The position numbers and the translations under genes are program-made. The notes beneath the pieces were generated by a model that saw only the letters and a program-made list of their open reading frames with translations, was not told the DNA's origin and made no database searches. From Tissierellaceae bacterium (GTDB lineage: Bacteria > Bacillota > Clostridia > Tissierellales > Tissierellaceae), in assembly GCA_029264075.1 (NCBI GenBank), contig JARICQ010000050.1:1-8920 (forward strand): DNA of 8,920 nt. The letters run 5' to 3'. Each line of letters opens with the position of its first letter. Position 1 is the stretch's first letter. Shown here piece after piece: positions 1-5,760 of this stretch.

Positions 1-47
1 CCTTGCCAAGGCGAGGGTCGCGAGTTCGAATCTCGTCTTCCGCTCCA
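1..47 (+). tRNA. tRNA-Gly(GCC), 3' part only
   Basis: This is the 3' portion of a glycine tRNA cut by the window edge. The anticodon loop is visible at 3-9 with anticodon GCC at 5-7. It is followed by the variable region, a T arm with the TTCGAAT loop flanked by CGAG/CTCG, and the acceptor 3' strand ending in an encoded CCA at 45-47. The acceptor 5' strand and D arm lie outside the window. It reads GGC and GGU glycine codons. It is the first visible member of a three-tRNA cluster. Confidence 0.93.
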
Positions 48-84
48 AATATTTAAATATGAATAAACTATTTTGAATTTATAT

Positions 85-158
85 GCGGGTGTAGCTCAGT
101 GGTAGAGCCCCAGCCTTCCAAGCTGGTTGCGAGGGTTCGACTCCCTTCACCCGCTCCA
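85..158 (+). tRNA. tRNA-Gly(UCC)
   Basis: This is a complete 74-base tRNA. The acceptor strands GCGGGTG and CACCCGC pair, the D arm carries AGCTCAGTGGTAGAGC, and the anticodon stem CCAGC/GCTGG encloses the loop with anticodon TCC at 117-119. The T arm contains GGTTCGACTCC and CCA is encoded at 156-158. It reads GGA and GGG glycine codons. With the preceding GCC isoacceptor, the cluster covers all four glycine codons. The spacer to the previous tRNA is 37 bases, so co-transcription and processing of one precursor is likely. Confidence 0.97.
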
Positions 159-187
159 TTTTTATATTAAAGAATAATACATATTTA

Positions 188-264
188 GCACCCTTAGCTC
201 AGCTGGATAGAGTGTCTGGCTACGAACCAGAAGGTCGGGGGTTCGACTCCCTCAGGGTGCGCCA
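188..264 (+). tRNA. tRNA-Arg(ACG)
   Basis: This is a complete 77-base tRNA. The acceptor strands GCACCCT and AGGGTGC pair, the D arm is AGCTCAGCTGGATAGAG, and the anticodon stem TCTGG/CCAGA carries anticodon ACG at 222-224. The T arm contains GGGGTTCGACTCC, the discriminator base is G, and CCA is encoded at 262-264. In bacteria A34 of this tRNA is normally converted to inosine by TadA, so it reads CGU, CGC and CGA. Neighbouring genes mostly use AGA/AGG arginine codons, so this tRNA serves the minor CGN codons here. Confidence 0.97.
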
Positions 265-267
265 ATT

Positions 268-307
268 AGAAGTGTTGAGATTACTATATCTTGATACTTC
301 TTTTTTT
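268..307 (+). terminator. intrinsic terminator of the tRNA cluster
   Basis: Bases 268-281 pair with 288-301 without a bulge: 14 pairs, including three G-U pairs when read as RNA, with a 6-base loop. A run of seven T follows at 301-307. It begins four bases after the CCA of tRNA-Arg, so it ends the tRNA operon transcript and insulates the amidohydrolase gene. Confidence 0.93.
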
Positions 308-322
308 ATTTAAAAATAAGCA

Positions 323-351
323 TCGACTTTATATTGAGTTTTGTCTATAAT
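323..351 (+). promoter_or_regulatory. sigma-A-type promoter for the amidohydrolase gene
   Basis: TCGACT at 323-328 (4 of 6 to the -35 consensus) is followed after 17 bases by a perfect TATAAT at 346-351. Transcription would start near 358, giving a very short 5' leader. It lies just beyond the tRNA terminator, which fits an independent transcription unit. Confidence 0.7.
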
Positions 352-373
352 GTAATAGGAGGAGATGATCGTT

Positions 374-2002
374 TTGGATTTAATACTTAAAAATGGAAAG
401 ATATATAAAACAGATAAAAATAATAATGTAGTTGAAGCACTGGCTATAAAAGATGGAAAGATATATAGAACTGGCTCAAATGAAGAAATAATATCTTTAA
501 AAGATAAAGATAGTAAAATTATAGATTTGAAAGGTAAGACTGTTCTTCCAGGATTTAATGATAGTCATATGCATCTTGTAAACTATGGATATTCTCTTAG
601 ACAGGCAGACTTAATAGGAACAAGTTCAATAAAAGATTTGAATGAAAGAATGTTAAATTATATTAACAAAGAAAATATAGAAGAAGGAAAGTGGGTAAGG
701 GGCAGAGGATGGAACCATGATTACTTTTTAGATGGTAAAAACTTTCCTAGTAAATATGACCTAGATAAGGTTTCTAAATCACATCCACTAATAGCAACTA
801 GAACCTGTGGACATGTAGCAGTTGTAAATTCAAAAGCTTTAGATTTAATGGGGATTGGAAAAGGCTATCCTCAAATAGAAGGCGGACAGATTGATTTAGA
901 TGAAAAAGGTGAACCGACTGGAGTTTTTAGGGAAAACGCATTGTCTGAGATATATAAGAATATACCCTCACCAAATGTAGATGAAATAAAAGATATGATG
1001 AGAGCTGCAATATATGAGATGAATAAATTTGGTCTTACATCTGTGGGAACAGATGATTTTCAAGCTCTTCCAGACAATGATTACGAAAAAATATTAAGAG
1101 CCTACAAGGAGCTAAAAGAAGAGAATGAATTGAATATAAGAATATATGAACAATGCTTGATACCAGATATAAAGGAGTACAAGGAATTTATAGAAAAAGG
1201 GTATGTAACAGGAAGTGGAGATGAATTTTTAAAGATAGGACCTTTAAAACTATTATTAGATGGATCTTTAGGAGCAAGGACTGCTGCCTTAAATGAACCA
1301 TATGAAGATGATCCAGACAATACGGGAATAACTACAGCTACTCAAGATGAATTAGATCAAATAGTAAAAATCGCAAATGAAAACGATTGCCAGGTAGCTA
1401 TACATGGAATTGGAGACAAGGCTATTGATATGGCGCTGCTATCTATAAAAAGAGCAGTAGATAAAGATTATAGAGATAATCATAGACATGGAATTGTTCA
1501 TTCTCAAATCACAAATCAAAAAATATTTGAAGAATTTAAAAAACTAAATGCTATAGCATATATTCAGCCTATATTTTTAGACTATGACTGGTCTATGGTA
1601 GCTGATAGGATTGGAAAAAAGAGAGAGGGGACCTCTTATAATTGGAAGACTATGATAGATATGGGGATTCATTGTTCGATGGGATCAGATTCTCCAGTTG
1701 AAACATTTAATCCAATGAAAGGAATATATGAAGCTGTAACGAGAAAGGATCTTGAAGGCAAGCCAGAGGGTGGCTGGCTACCTGAACAGGCGCTTACGGT
1801 TGAAAAGGCTATATATGCTTATACTCTAGAAGGAGCCTATGCTTCATTTGAAGAAGAAATAAAAGGCAGTATAGAAGATGGTAAGCTTGCAGACATTGTA
1901 GTATTAAATAAAAATCCTTATAAAGTAGACCCAGATGAAATCAAAGATATAGAAATAGATATGACTATTGTTAATGGTAAAATAGTATACCAATCCAAGT
2001 AG
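374..2002 (+). CDS. YtcJ-type metal-dependent amidohydrolase (Amidohydro_3 family)
   Basis: This is a probable cytoplasmic hydrolase of the metal-dependent amidohydrolase superfamily. A short N-terminal beta region (GKIY, then VLPGFNDSHMH) leads into a TIM barrel. Numbered from a TTG start at 374 (542 residues), the metal-binding HxH pair is H65/H67 and a candidate bridging lysine is K292 in GPLKLLLDGSLGA. H344 (VAIHGIGD), H376 (GIVHSQ) and D439 (GSDSPVE) supply the remaining ligands. The C-terminal GKLADIVVL segment returns to the small beta domain. Length is normal for the YtcJ branch, whose members are often annotated as exoenzyme regulatory AepA-like or amide hydrolases; the substrate cannot be read from sequence. 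An in-frame ATG at 365 would place AGGAGG (357-362) only 2 bases upstream. TTG 374 gives about 9 bases from GGAGGAG and starts the protein at the usual DLILKNGKIY, so I prefer it. It is monocistronic. Confidence 0.88.
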   Translation: MDLILKNGKIYKTDKNNNVVEALAIKDGKIYRTGSNEEIISLKDKDSKIIDLKGKTVLPGFNDSHMHLVNYGYSLRQADLIGTSSIKDLNERMLNYINKENIEEGKWVRGRGWNHDYFLDGKNFPSKYDLDKVSKSHPLIATRTCGHVAVVNSKALDLMGIGKGYPQIEGGQIDLDEKGEPTGVFRENALSEIYKNIPSPNVDEIKDMMRAAIYEMNKFGLTSVGTDDFQALPDNDYEKILRAYKELKEENELNIRIYEQCLIPDIKEYKEFIEKGYVTGSGDEFLKIGPLKLLLDGSLGARTAALNEPYEDDPDNTGITTATQDELDQIVKIANENDCQVAIHGIGDKAIDMALLSIKRAVDKDYRDNHRHGIVHSQITNQKIFEEFKKLNAIAYIQPIFLDYDWSMVADRIGKKREGTSYNWKTMIDMGIHCSMGSDSPVETFNPMKGIYEAVTRKDLEGKPEGGWLPEQALTVEKAIYAYTLEGAYASFEEEIKGSIEDGKLADIVVLNKNPYKVDPDEIKDIEIDMTIVNGKIVYQSK

Positions 2003-2073
2003 AAAATTTAAAAACAAAGTAAGGCAGTCTTTATAAGAACAAGATCCTAGAGTTTTAAAGACAGAGAATTTAT

Positions 2074-2102
2074 TTGACTAAAGTACTAAAATGTAATACA
2101 AT
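2074..2102 (+). promoter_or_regulatory. sigma-A-type promoter for asnA
   Basis: TTGACT at 2074-2079 and TACAAT at 2097-2102 are separated by 17 bases, each one mismatch from consensus. The start of transcription would be near 2109, giving a leader of about 70 bases before the asnA ATG that contains the hairpin at 2124-2151. Confidence 0.75.
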
Positions 2103-2123
2103 TATTTTAATTTTAAAGATATA

Positions 2124-2151
2124 AATCCTTCATTTATATATATGGAGGATT
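2124..2151 (+). promoter_or_regulatory. leader hairpin upstream of asnA
   Basis: AATCCTTCAT at 2124-2133 pairs with ATGGAGGATT at 2142-2151, ten pairs with one U-G, around an 8-base loop. No T run follows, so it is not a terminator. It buries a Shine-Dalgarno-like GGAGG (2144-2148) within the 5' leader. It might affect messenger stability or translation; no ligand or protein partner can be named. Confidence 0.45.
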
Positions 2152-2177
2152 CTTGAAAAAGCTGGGGGTAATTATCT

Positions 2178-3158
2178 ATGGTACAAGTAAGACTTAGAGA
2201 AACACAAGTAGCAATAAAACGTATAAAAGATTTTTTTGAAAGAAAATTAGCTAGTGAATTAAACTTAATGAGAGTATCTGCACCTCTATTTGTAAAGCCC
2301 GAAAGTGGTTTAAATGACAATCTTTCAGGTATAGAAAAGGCTGTAAGTTTTAAAATGAGAAAGTATGATCAAGATGTAGAAATAGTACAATCCCTTGCCA
2401 AGTGGAAAAGACTTGCACTTAAAGGCTATGGATTTTCAATAGGAGAAGGATTATATACAGATATGGACGCTATAAGACCTGATGAAGTTCTGAGTCCTAT
2501 ACATTCTCTTTATGTTGACCAATGGGACTGGGAAAAAGTTATCTCAGTTGAAGACAGAAACAAAGAATATCTATACAAGACTGTTAGAGAAATATTTAAT
2601 GTATTTAAAAGAACAGAAGACTATATCAATAGTATGTATCCAGGAAGTTTTCAGAAAAAGCTACCTAATGAAATATCATTTATTACAAGTCAGGAATTAG
2701 AAGATTTATATCCAGACCTATCTCCTGAAGAAAGAGAACATTTAATTACTAAGGAAAATAGAGCTGTATTTATTATGAAAATTGGGCACAAGTTAAAATC
2801 AGGCGAGCCACATGGAACAAGATCACCTGACTATGATGATTGGGACCTAAATGGAGATATTATATTTTGGAATCCTACAACTGGTTCTGCACTTGAACTT
2901 TCAAGCATGGGAATCAGGGTTGATAAGGAAGCTTTAGAAAAACAGTTGAAAATTGCAGATGCAGAGGATAGAAAAATCCTCCAATACCACAAAATGCTAA
3001 TAAATGGTGAACTTCCTTATACTATCGGTGGAGGAATAGGTCAATCCAGAATTTGTATGTTTTTCTTAGAAAAAAGACATATAGGAGAAGTTCAAGCATC
3101 AGTTTGGACAGATTCAATAATAAATGAATGCAAAGAGAATGATATATTTTTACTATAG
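2178..3158 (+). CDS. asnA: aspartate--ammonia ligase (asparagine synthetase A)
   Basis: The enzyme makes L-asparagine from L-aspartate, ammonia and ATP in the cytoplasm through a beta-aspartyl-AMP intermediate. Its fold is that of class II aminoacyl-tRNA synthetases. The 326 residues match the usual length of about 330. Hallmark blocks are in order: APLFVKPESGLNDNLSG near 35-51, VQSLAKWKRLALKGYGFS near 70-87, GEGLYTDMDAIRPDE at 89-103, LSPIHSLYVDQWDWE at 105-119, SPDYDDWDLNGDI at 216-228, ELSSMGIRVD at 240-249 and the C-terminal ATP-binding GGGIGQSR at 284-291. All conserved charged residues I can recall appear present. An in-frame stop at 2169-2171 leaves ATG 2178 as the only possible start; its ribosome site is GGGGGT (2164-2169). 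It has its own promoter and leader hairpin. No T-box motif is present, although some clostridial asparagine genes use one. Confidence 0.97.
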   Translation: MVQVRLRETQVAIKRIKDFFERKLASELNLMRVSAPLFVKPESGLNDNLSGIEKAVSFKMRKYDQDVEIVQSLAKWKRLALKGYGFSIGEGLYTDMDAIRPDEVLSPIHSLYVDQWDWEKVISVEDRNKEYLYKTVREIFNVFKRTEDYINSMYPGSFQKKLPNEISFITSQELEDLYPDLSPEEREHLITKENRAVFIMKIGHKLKSGEPHGTRSPDYDDWDLNGDIIFWNPTTGSALELSSMGIRVDKEALEKQLKIADAEDRKILQYHKMLINGELPYTIGGGIGQSRICMFFLEKRHIGEVQASVWTDSIINECKENDIFLL

Positions 3159-3187
3159 AATAGTTGTAAATGTAAAACAATATTCTA
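3156..3187 (+). other. hairpin at the 3' end of asnA
   Basis: TAGAATA at 3156-3162 pairs with TATTCTA at 3181-3187. After a bulged G, TTGT (3164-3167) pairs with ACAA (3177-3180) around a 9-base loop. It begins at the asnA stop codon. No T run follows, so it is at best a weak terminator or a 3'-end stabilising structure. Confidence 0.35.
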
Positions 3188-3218
3188 GAATAAATGCCAT
3201 TATTTAATCTATTAATAG

Positions 3219-3247
3219 TTGACATAATAAAAACATTAGTATACAAT
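3219..3247 (+). promoter_or_regulatory. near-consensus sigma-A promoter for the phospholipase C-like gene
   Basis: A perfect TTGACA at 3219-3224 and TACAAT at 3242-3247 are separated by 17 bases, making this the best promoter match in the window. Transcription should start near 3254, leaving a leader of about 30 bases before the GTG at 3284. Confidence 0.82.
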
Positions 3248-3283
3248 AAAGTATAGAAACAGTGGATAAAATATAAAAATGGG

Positions 3284-3928
3284 GTGTTTAAAATATTTGC
3301 AGATACTCATAAAATAATTGCTAGAAACATATATGATAATATATACGATAATTATGATTTAAAATTAGATAAGAACAAATTGGAATGGGGTTCTATATCA
3401 CCAGATATACTTCCACATTACAGATTTATTAGACATTACAAGGACGAGAGTTTAAACTATATATCAAAAGAAATTATGAAAGTAATATTTATTAGTAGAT
3501 TTGTAGATTTTAACGATAAGATAGATCCAATAGCTATTAAATTGCTAAGCAATAAAATAGGGGTTATCTCACATTATTTAAGTGACTATGTGTGCTTGCC
3601 ACATGCTAGTAGATGGACATTTTTTGGTAATATGAAAAAACATATTAAATATGAAAAGGAACTCGATCTCATTTCGCCAAATCATGACTTTAAAGCTAAT
3701 AAGATAAGCATAGAAGACCTGGATATTTATGATATGAATCCTAGACAGGTACAAACTAAGATAAAAGAGTATATAAATGAAGTAGTAGAAGAGTATTCTT
3801 TGAAAGAAGGATACGATGTAGATTTAAATTTTGCTGTTTCTATAAATGTAAAGCTTACCGGTTTTATACTTGAAACTATATCAGCATACTCAGAAGAAAT
3901 TCATGGACATTTTGCTTTTCAATTCTAA
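3284..3928 (+). CDS. zinc-dependent phospholipase C-like protein
   Basis: The 214-residue protein resembles the catalytic domain of zinc-dependent phospholipases C (the alpha-toxin/PLC-Bc fold). Candidate zinc ligands follow the family order: H9 (DTHKIIAR), D41 (WGSISPD), H51 or H45, then H97 and D101 in ISHYLSDYVCLPH, H107, H120 and E124 (HIKYE). Spacings H97-D101-H107 and H120-E124 equal those of the toxin ligands H126-D130-H136 and H148-E152. There is no signal peptide and no N-terminal tryptophan ligand, and the toxin's C-terminal lipid-binding domain is absent. The protein is therefore probably intracellular, and whether it hydrolyses phospholipid is unknown. The start is GTG at 3284 with no clear ribosome site; an in-frame stop at 3254-3256 and no other upstream start codon support it. 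It is monocistronic, between a strong promoter and a strong terminator. Confidence 0.78.
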   Translation: MFKIFADTHKIIARNIYDNIYDNYDLKLDKNKLEWGSISPDILPHYRFIRHYKDESLNYISKEIMKVIFISRFVDFNDKIDPIAIKLLSNKIGVISHYLSDYVCLPHASRWTFFGNMKKHIKYEKELDLISPNHDFKANKISIEDLDIYDMNPRQVQTKIKEYINEVVEEYSLKEGYDVDLNFAVSINVKLTGFILETISAYSEEIHGHFAFQF

Positions 3929-3936
3929 AATTATTT

Positions 3937-3974
3937 AATAAAAAAACAAACCAATATTGGTTTGTTTTTTTATT
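3937..3974. terminator. perfect 38-bp palindrome, bidirectional terminator
   Basis: Centred between 3955 and 3956, bases 3937-3974 form an exact inverted repeat with the core ACAAACCAATATTGGTTTGT. An A run lies on its left and seven T on its right (3965-3971). Read on the + strand it is a terminator for the phospholipase C-like gene. The symmetric A/T tracts would make it work on the - strand as well, though no convergent gene is present. Confidence 0.92.
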
Positions 3975-4001
3975 GGATAGATTCATTTTTTGATGTATAC
4001 T
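3973..4001 (+). promoter_or_regulatory. probable promoter of the transglutaminase-like gene
   Basis: TATACT at 3996-4001 is a good -10 element. TTGGAT at 3973-3978 lies 17 bases upstream but matches only half of the -35 consensus. The element starts at the edge of the preceding terminator, so a new transcript is needed here. The weak -35 leaves room for an activator or another sigma factor. Confidence 0.5.
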
Positions 4002-4021
4002 ATAGAGGGAGTTGAATTCAA

Positions 4022-5119
4022 ATGAAAAAATACATGAAAATCTTTTTAATAGAGTTAATTATAGTTTTAATATTCTTTGCATACTTCTTTAATAATAAAA
4101 AAGAAGAAGACCTAGCAGTTAATTACAATATAAGTACTAGTTCCCTTGAAACTGAATATAAAGAAGATGAAGAAAAGAAAGGCTTATATGAAAAATTGGA
4201 AAAAGGACTTTTAACTGGTGATTCGAAAATAAAGATGGATTTAGACTCTTTATTTACAAATCCAAAGGAAATATTCTCCGTTCTTGAAACTATTAGCTAT
4301 GAGAATCCAGAGGTAATGTACTATAAAGGCGCCGAGTACTATTTTGGTAAAATAAAACTTTCATATTCGCGATCTATTAAAGATATTAAAAGTCATCAAA
4401 AAGAGATACAAGATGAAAAATCTAGATTTTTCCAAAATAATATGAGAAAAGATATGTCAGATTACGATAAGATTCTCCAAATACATGATTATATTGTTGA
4501 AAAAGGAGAGTATGATACTAGGCTGTTTTCAGAGGGTGAGGTGCCTCCAGAGTCATATTCTACATACGGAATATTGACACTTGGTGTAGGTGTGTGTGAG
4601 AGCTATGCAAAGTCTATGAAGTATTTATTAGACGAAGCTGGGATTGAGTCTATGATAGTGATAGGAACATCGAGAGGAGAGAATCATGCCTGGAATCTAG
4701 TTCGGATAGATGATGAATACTATCACATAGATGCAACTTGGAACGATCCAATTACCGAAGATGGAAGTCAGATTATCAGACACAACTTTTTCAATCTAAG
4801 TGACGAGCAAATTGGAAAAACTCATAATTGGATTAGAGAAGATTATCCAAAGGCTAATGGAGAAAAGTACAATTATTATAATTATAATGGTCTTATAGCA
4901 AGGAGTGAAGGTGGATTAACAGATAAACTTGAAAAAGCTCTTTTAAAAAGAGTTCCAAAATACTCCTTAAAGCTTTTAAATGAAAAAGAAGATATTGATA
5001 TAAATAAAATTATTGAAGAAATTGGATATGAAAATTACGAACAAATAATGTTAAGTGGATATAATTATTCTTTAGATGAAGAACAAAAGATATTTAATTT
5101 TCAGTTTTATTATCATTGA
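4022..5119 (+). CDS. membrane-anchored transglutaminase-like (papain-fold) protein
   Basis: This is a 365-residue protein with a basic N-terminus and one hydrophobic segment (about residues 6-23, FLIELIIVLIFFAYF), no lipobox and no clear cleavage site. It should be anchored in the membrane with the bulk outside. A charged linker (about 25-65) leads to a transglutaminase-like domain. The catalytic triad is intact: C192 in GVGVCESYAKSMKYLL, H222 in GENHAWNLV and D237 in YYHIDATWNDP, the typical spacing of this superfamily in bacteria. Such proteins cross-link, cleave or deamidate peptides; here the substrate is probably a cell-wall or surface protein, which is inference. The C-terminal 75 residues contain no motif I recognise. 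The ribosome site is GAGGGAG (4004-4010). The MltG-like gene starts 28 bases downstream, so the two are probably one operon. Confidence 0.85.
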   Translation: MKKYMKIFLIELIIVLIFFAYFFNNKKEEDLAVNYNISTSSLETEYKEDEEKKGLYEKLEKGLLTGDSKIKMDLDSLFTNPKEIFSVLETISYENPEVMYYKGAEYYFGKIKLSYSRSIKDIKSHQKEIQDEKSRFFQNNMRKDMSDYDKILQIHDYIVEKGEYDTRLFSEGEVPPESYSTYGILTLGVGVCESYAKSMKYLLDEAGIESMIVIGTSRGENHAWNLVRIDDEYYHIDATWNDPITEDGSQIIRHNFFNLSDEQIGKTHNWIREDYPKANGEKYNYYNYNGLIARSEGGLTDKLEKALLKRVPKYSLKLLNEKEDIDINKIIEEIGYENYEQIMLSGYNYSLDEEQKIFNFQFYYH

Positions 5120-5147
5120 TTTAACAGAAAGAAATTGAGGAGATTAT

Positions 5148-5600
5148 ATGAAAAAAACTAAAATTGTATATTTAACCTTGGGCTTGGGAATTGGCCTTGT
5201 CATATCTAATATTTTGTATAGTATTTTCCCGAATTTTAAATATATAGACTTGAGCGAGTCAGATATTATAGAAAGAGCTCAAGAGCTCGGATATGTAAGT
5301 ATAAAAGAGAAAATAAAAGCTGAAGAAGATAAGGAAGAGCCTGAAAAAAGTGTAGAGCTTTCTTCGGAAGAATTAGATGAGTCAAAAGCTGAAGCTAAAG
5401 ACATAGAAATAAAAATACTAGAGGGTGATACTTTAAAAGATATTACGAGAAAACTTTTAGATCTAGGTCTGATAGAAAATGAAGAGAAATTTATTTTAGC
5501 TGTAGAAGAAAAAGATATGGATAAAAATTTTGCATATGGAAAGTTTTATCTTCCTTTAGATCTAGATTACTCCGAAATCATCAGACTACTGACTCGTTAA
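5148..5600 (+). CDS. small membrane-anchored MltG/YceG-like protein without the catalytic domain
   Basis: The 150-residue protein has a membrane segment at about 6-27 (VYLTLGLGIGLVISNIL), a predicted short helix with SESDIIERAQELGYV at 36-50, and a strongly acidic, low-complexity linker at about 55-85. Its C-terminal module (86-150) contains IKILEGDTLKDITRKLLDLG and LIENEEKF, then YGKFYLPLDLDYSEIIRLLT. This follows the pattern of the N-terminal LysM-like subdomain of endolytic transglycosylase MltG. It ends before the region where MltG carries its catalytic glutamate, so it should bind rather than cut glycan strands, if it binds at all. The ribosome site GAGGAG (5137-5142) lies 5 bases before the ATG. 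It follows the transglutaminase-like gene by 28 bases, suggesting a joint envelope or sporulation role (inference). Confidence 0.72.
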   Translation: MKKTKIVYLTLGLGIGLVISNILYSIFPNFKYIDLSESDIIERAQELGYVSIKEKIKAEEDKEEPEKSVELSSEELDESKAEAKDIEIKILEGDTLKDITRKLLDLGLIENEEKFILAVEEKDMDKNFAYGKFYLPLDLDYSEIIRLLTR

Positions 5601-5681
5601 ATTCACTAATCAAAATCTAAATATTAAATTTTTGTAAGAAAGCTATTATATATTATTAAATCATTTTAGGAAAATCTATAG

Positions 5682-5687
5682 TATAAT
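5682..5687 (+). promoter_or_regulatory. -10 element upstream of the unknown gene
   Basis: A perfect TATAAT at 5682-5687 stands 73 bases before the ATG at 5761. No good -35 element lies 16-18 bases upstream and there is no TGn extension, so activity without an activator is uncertain. The box overlaps an in-frame ATG at 5686, which argues against that codon being the real start. Confidence 0.42.
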
Positions 5688-5760
5688 GGATTGTACTGTC
5701 ACTAAAATCAAGAAAATATTAGTTGATCAATATATTGAAAATAATAAGGGAGGTAGTTAT

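Noticed and set aside
1102..1320. Open frame on the - strand within the amidohydrolase gene
   Set aside because: It lies wholly inside a convincingly coding + strand gene and its low-complexity Ser/Phe composition is typical of an antisense shadow.
2003..2073. Possible terminator after the amidohydrolase gene
   Set aside because: GTCTTTA (2027-2033) can pair with TAAAGAC (2056-2062), but the loop is large and no T run follows, so I do not call a terminator.
2103..2177. T-box or other riboswitch in the asnA leader
   Set aside because: The leader is only about 70 bases, without an AGGGTGGNACCGCG-like antiterminator motif or a terminator hairpin.
2102..2320. Open frame on the - strand across the asnA start
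   Set aside because: It covers the asnA promoter leader and first codons; no family resemblance and no reason to prefer it over asnA.
2512..2700. Second + strand frame inside asnA
   Set aside because: asnA motifs run through the same bases in another frame, so this is a shadow.
3022..3246. Open frame on the - strand across the asnA 3' end and following spacer
   Set aside because: Overlaps the asnA C-terminal ATP-binding motif and a near-consensus + strand promoter; the translation has no recognisable features.
5601..5681. Terminator after the MltG-like gene
   Set aside because: The spacer is AT-rich with short T runs but shows no stable stem, so read-through into the unknown gene cannot be excluded.
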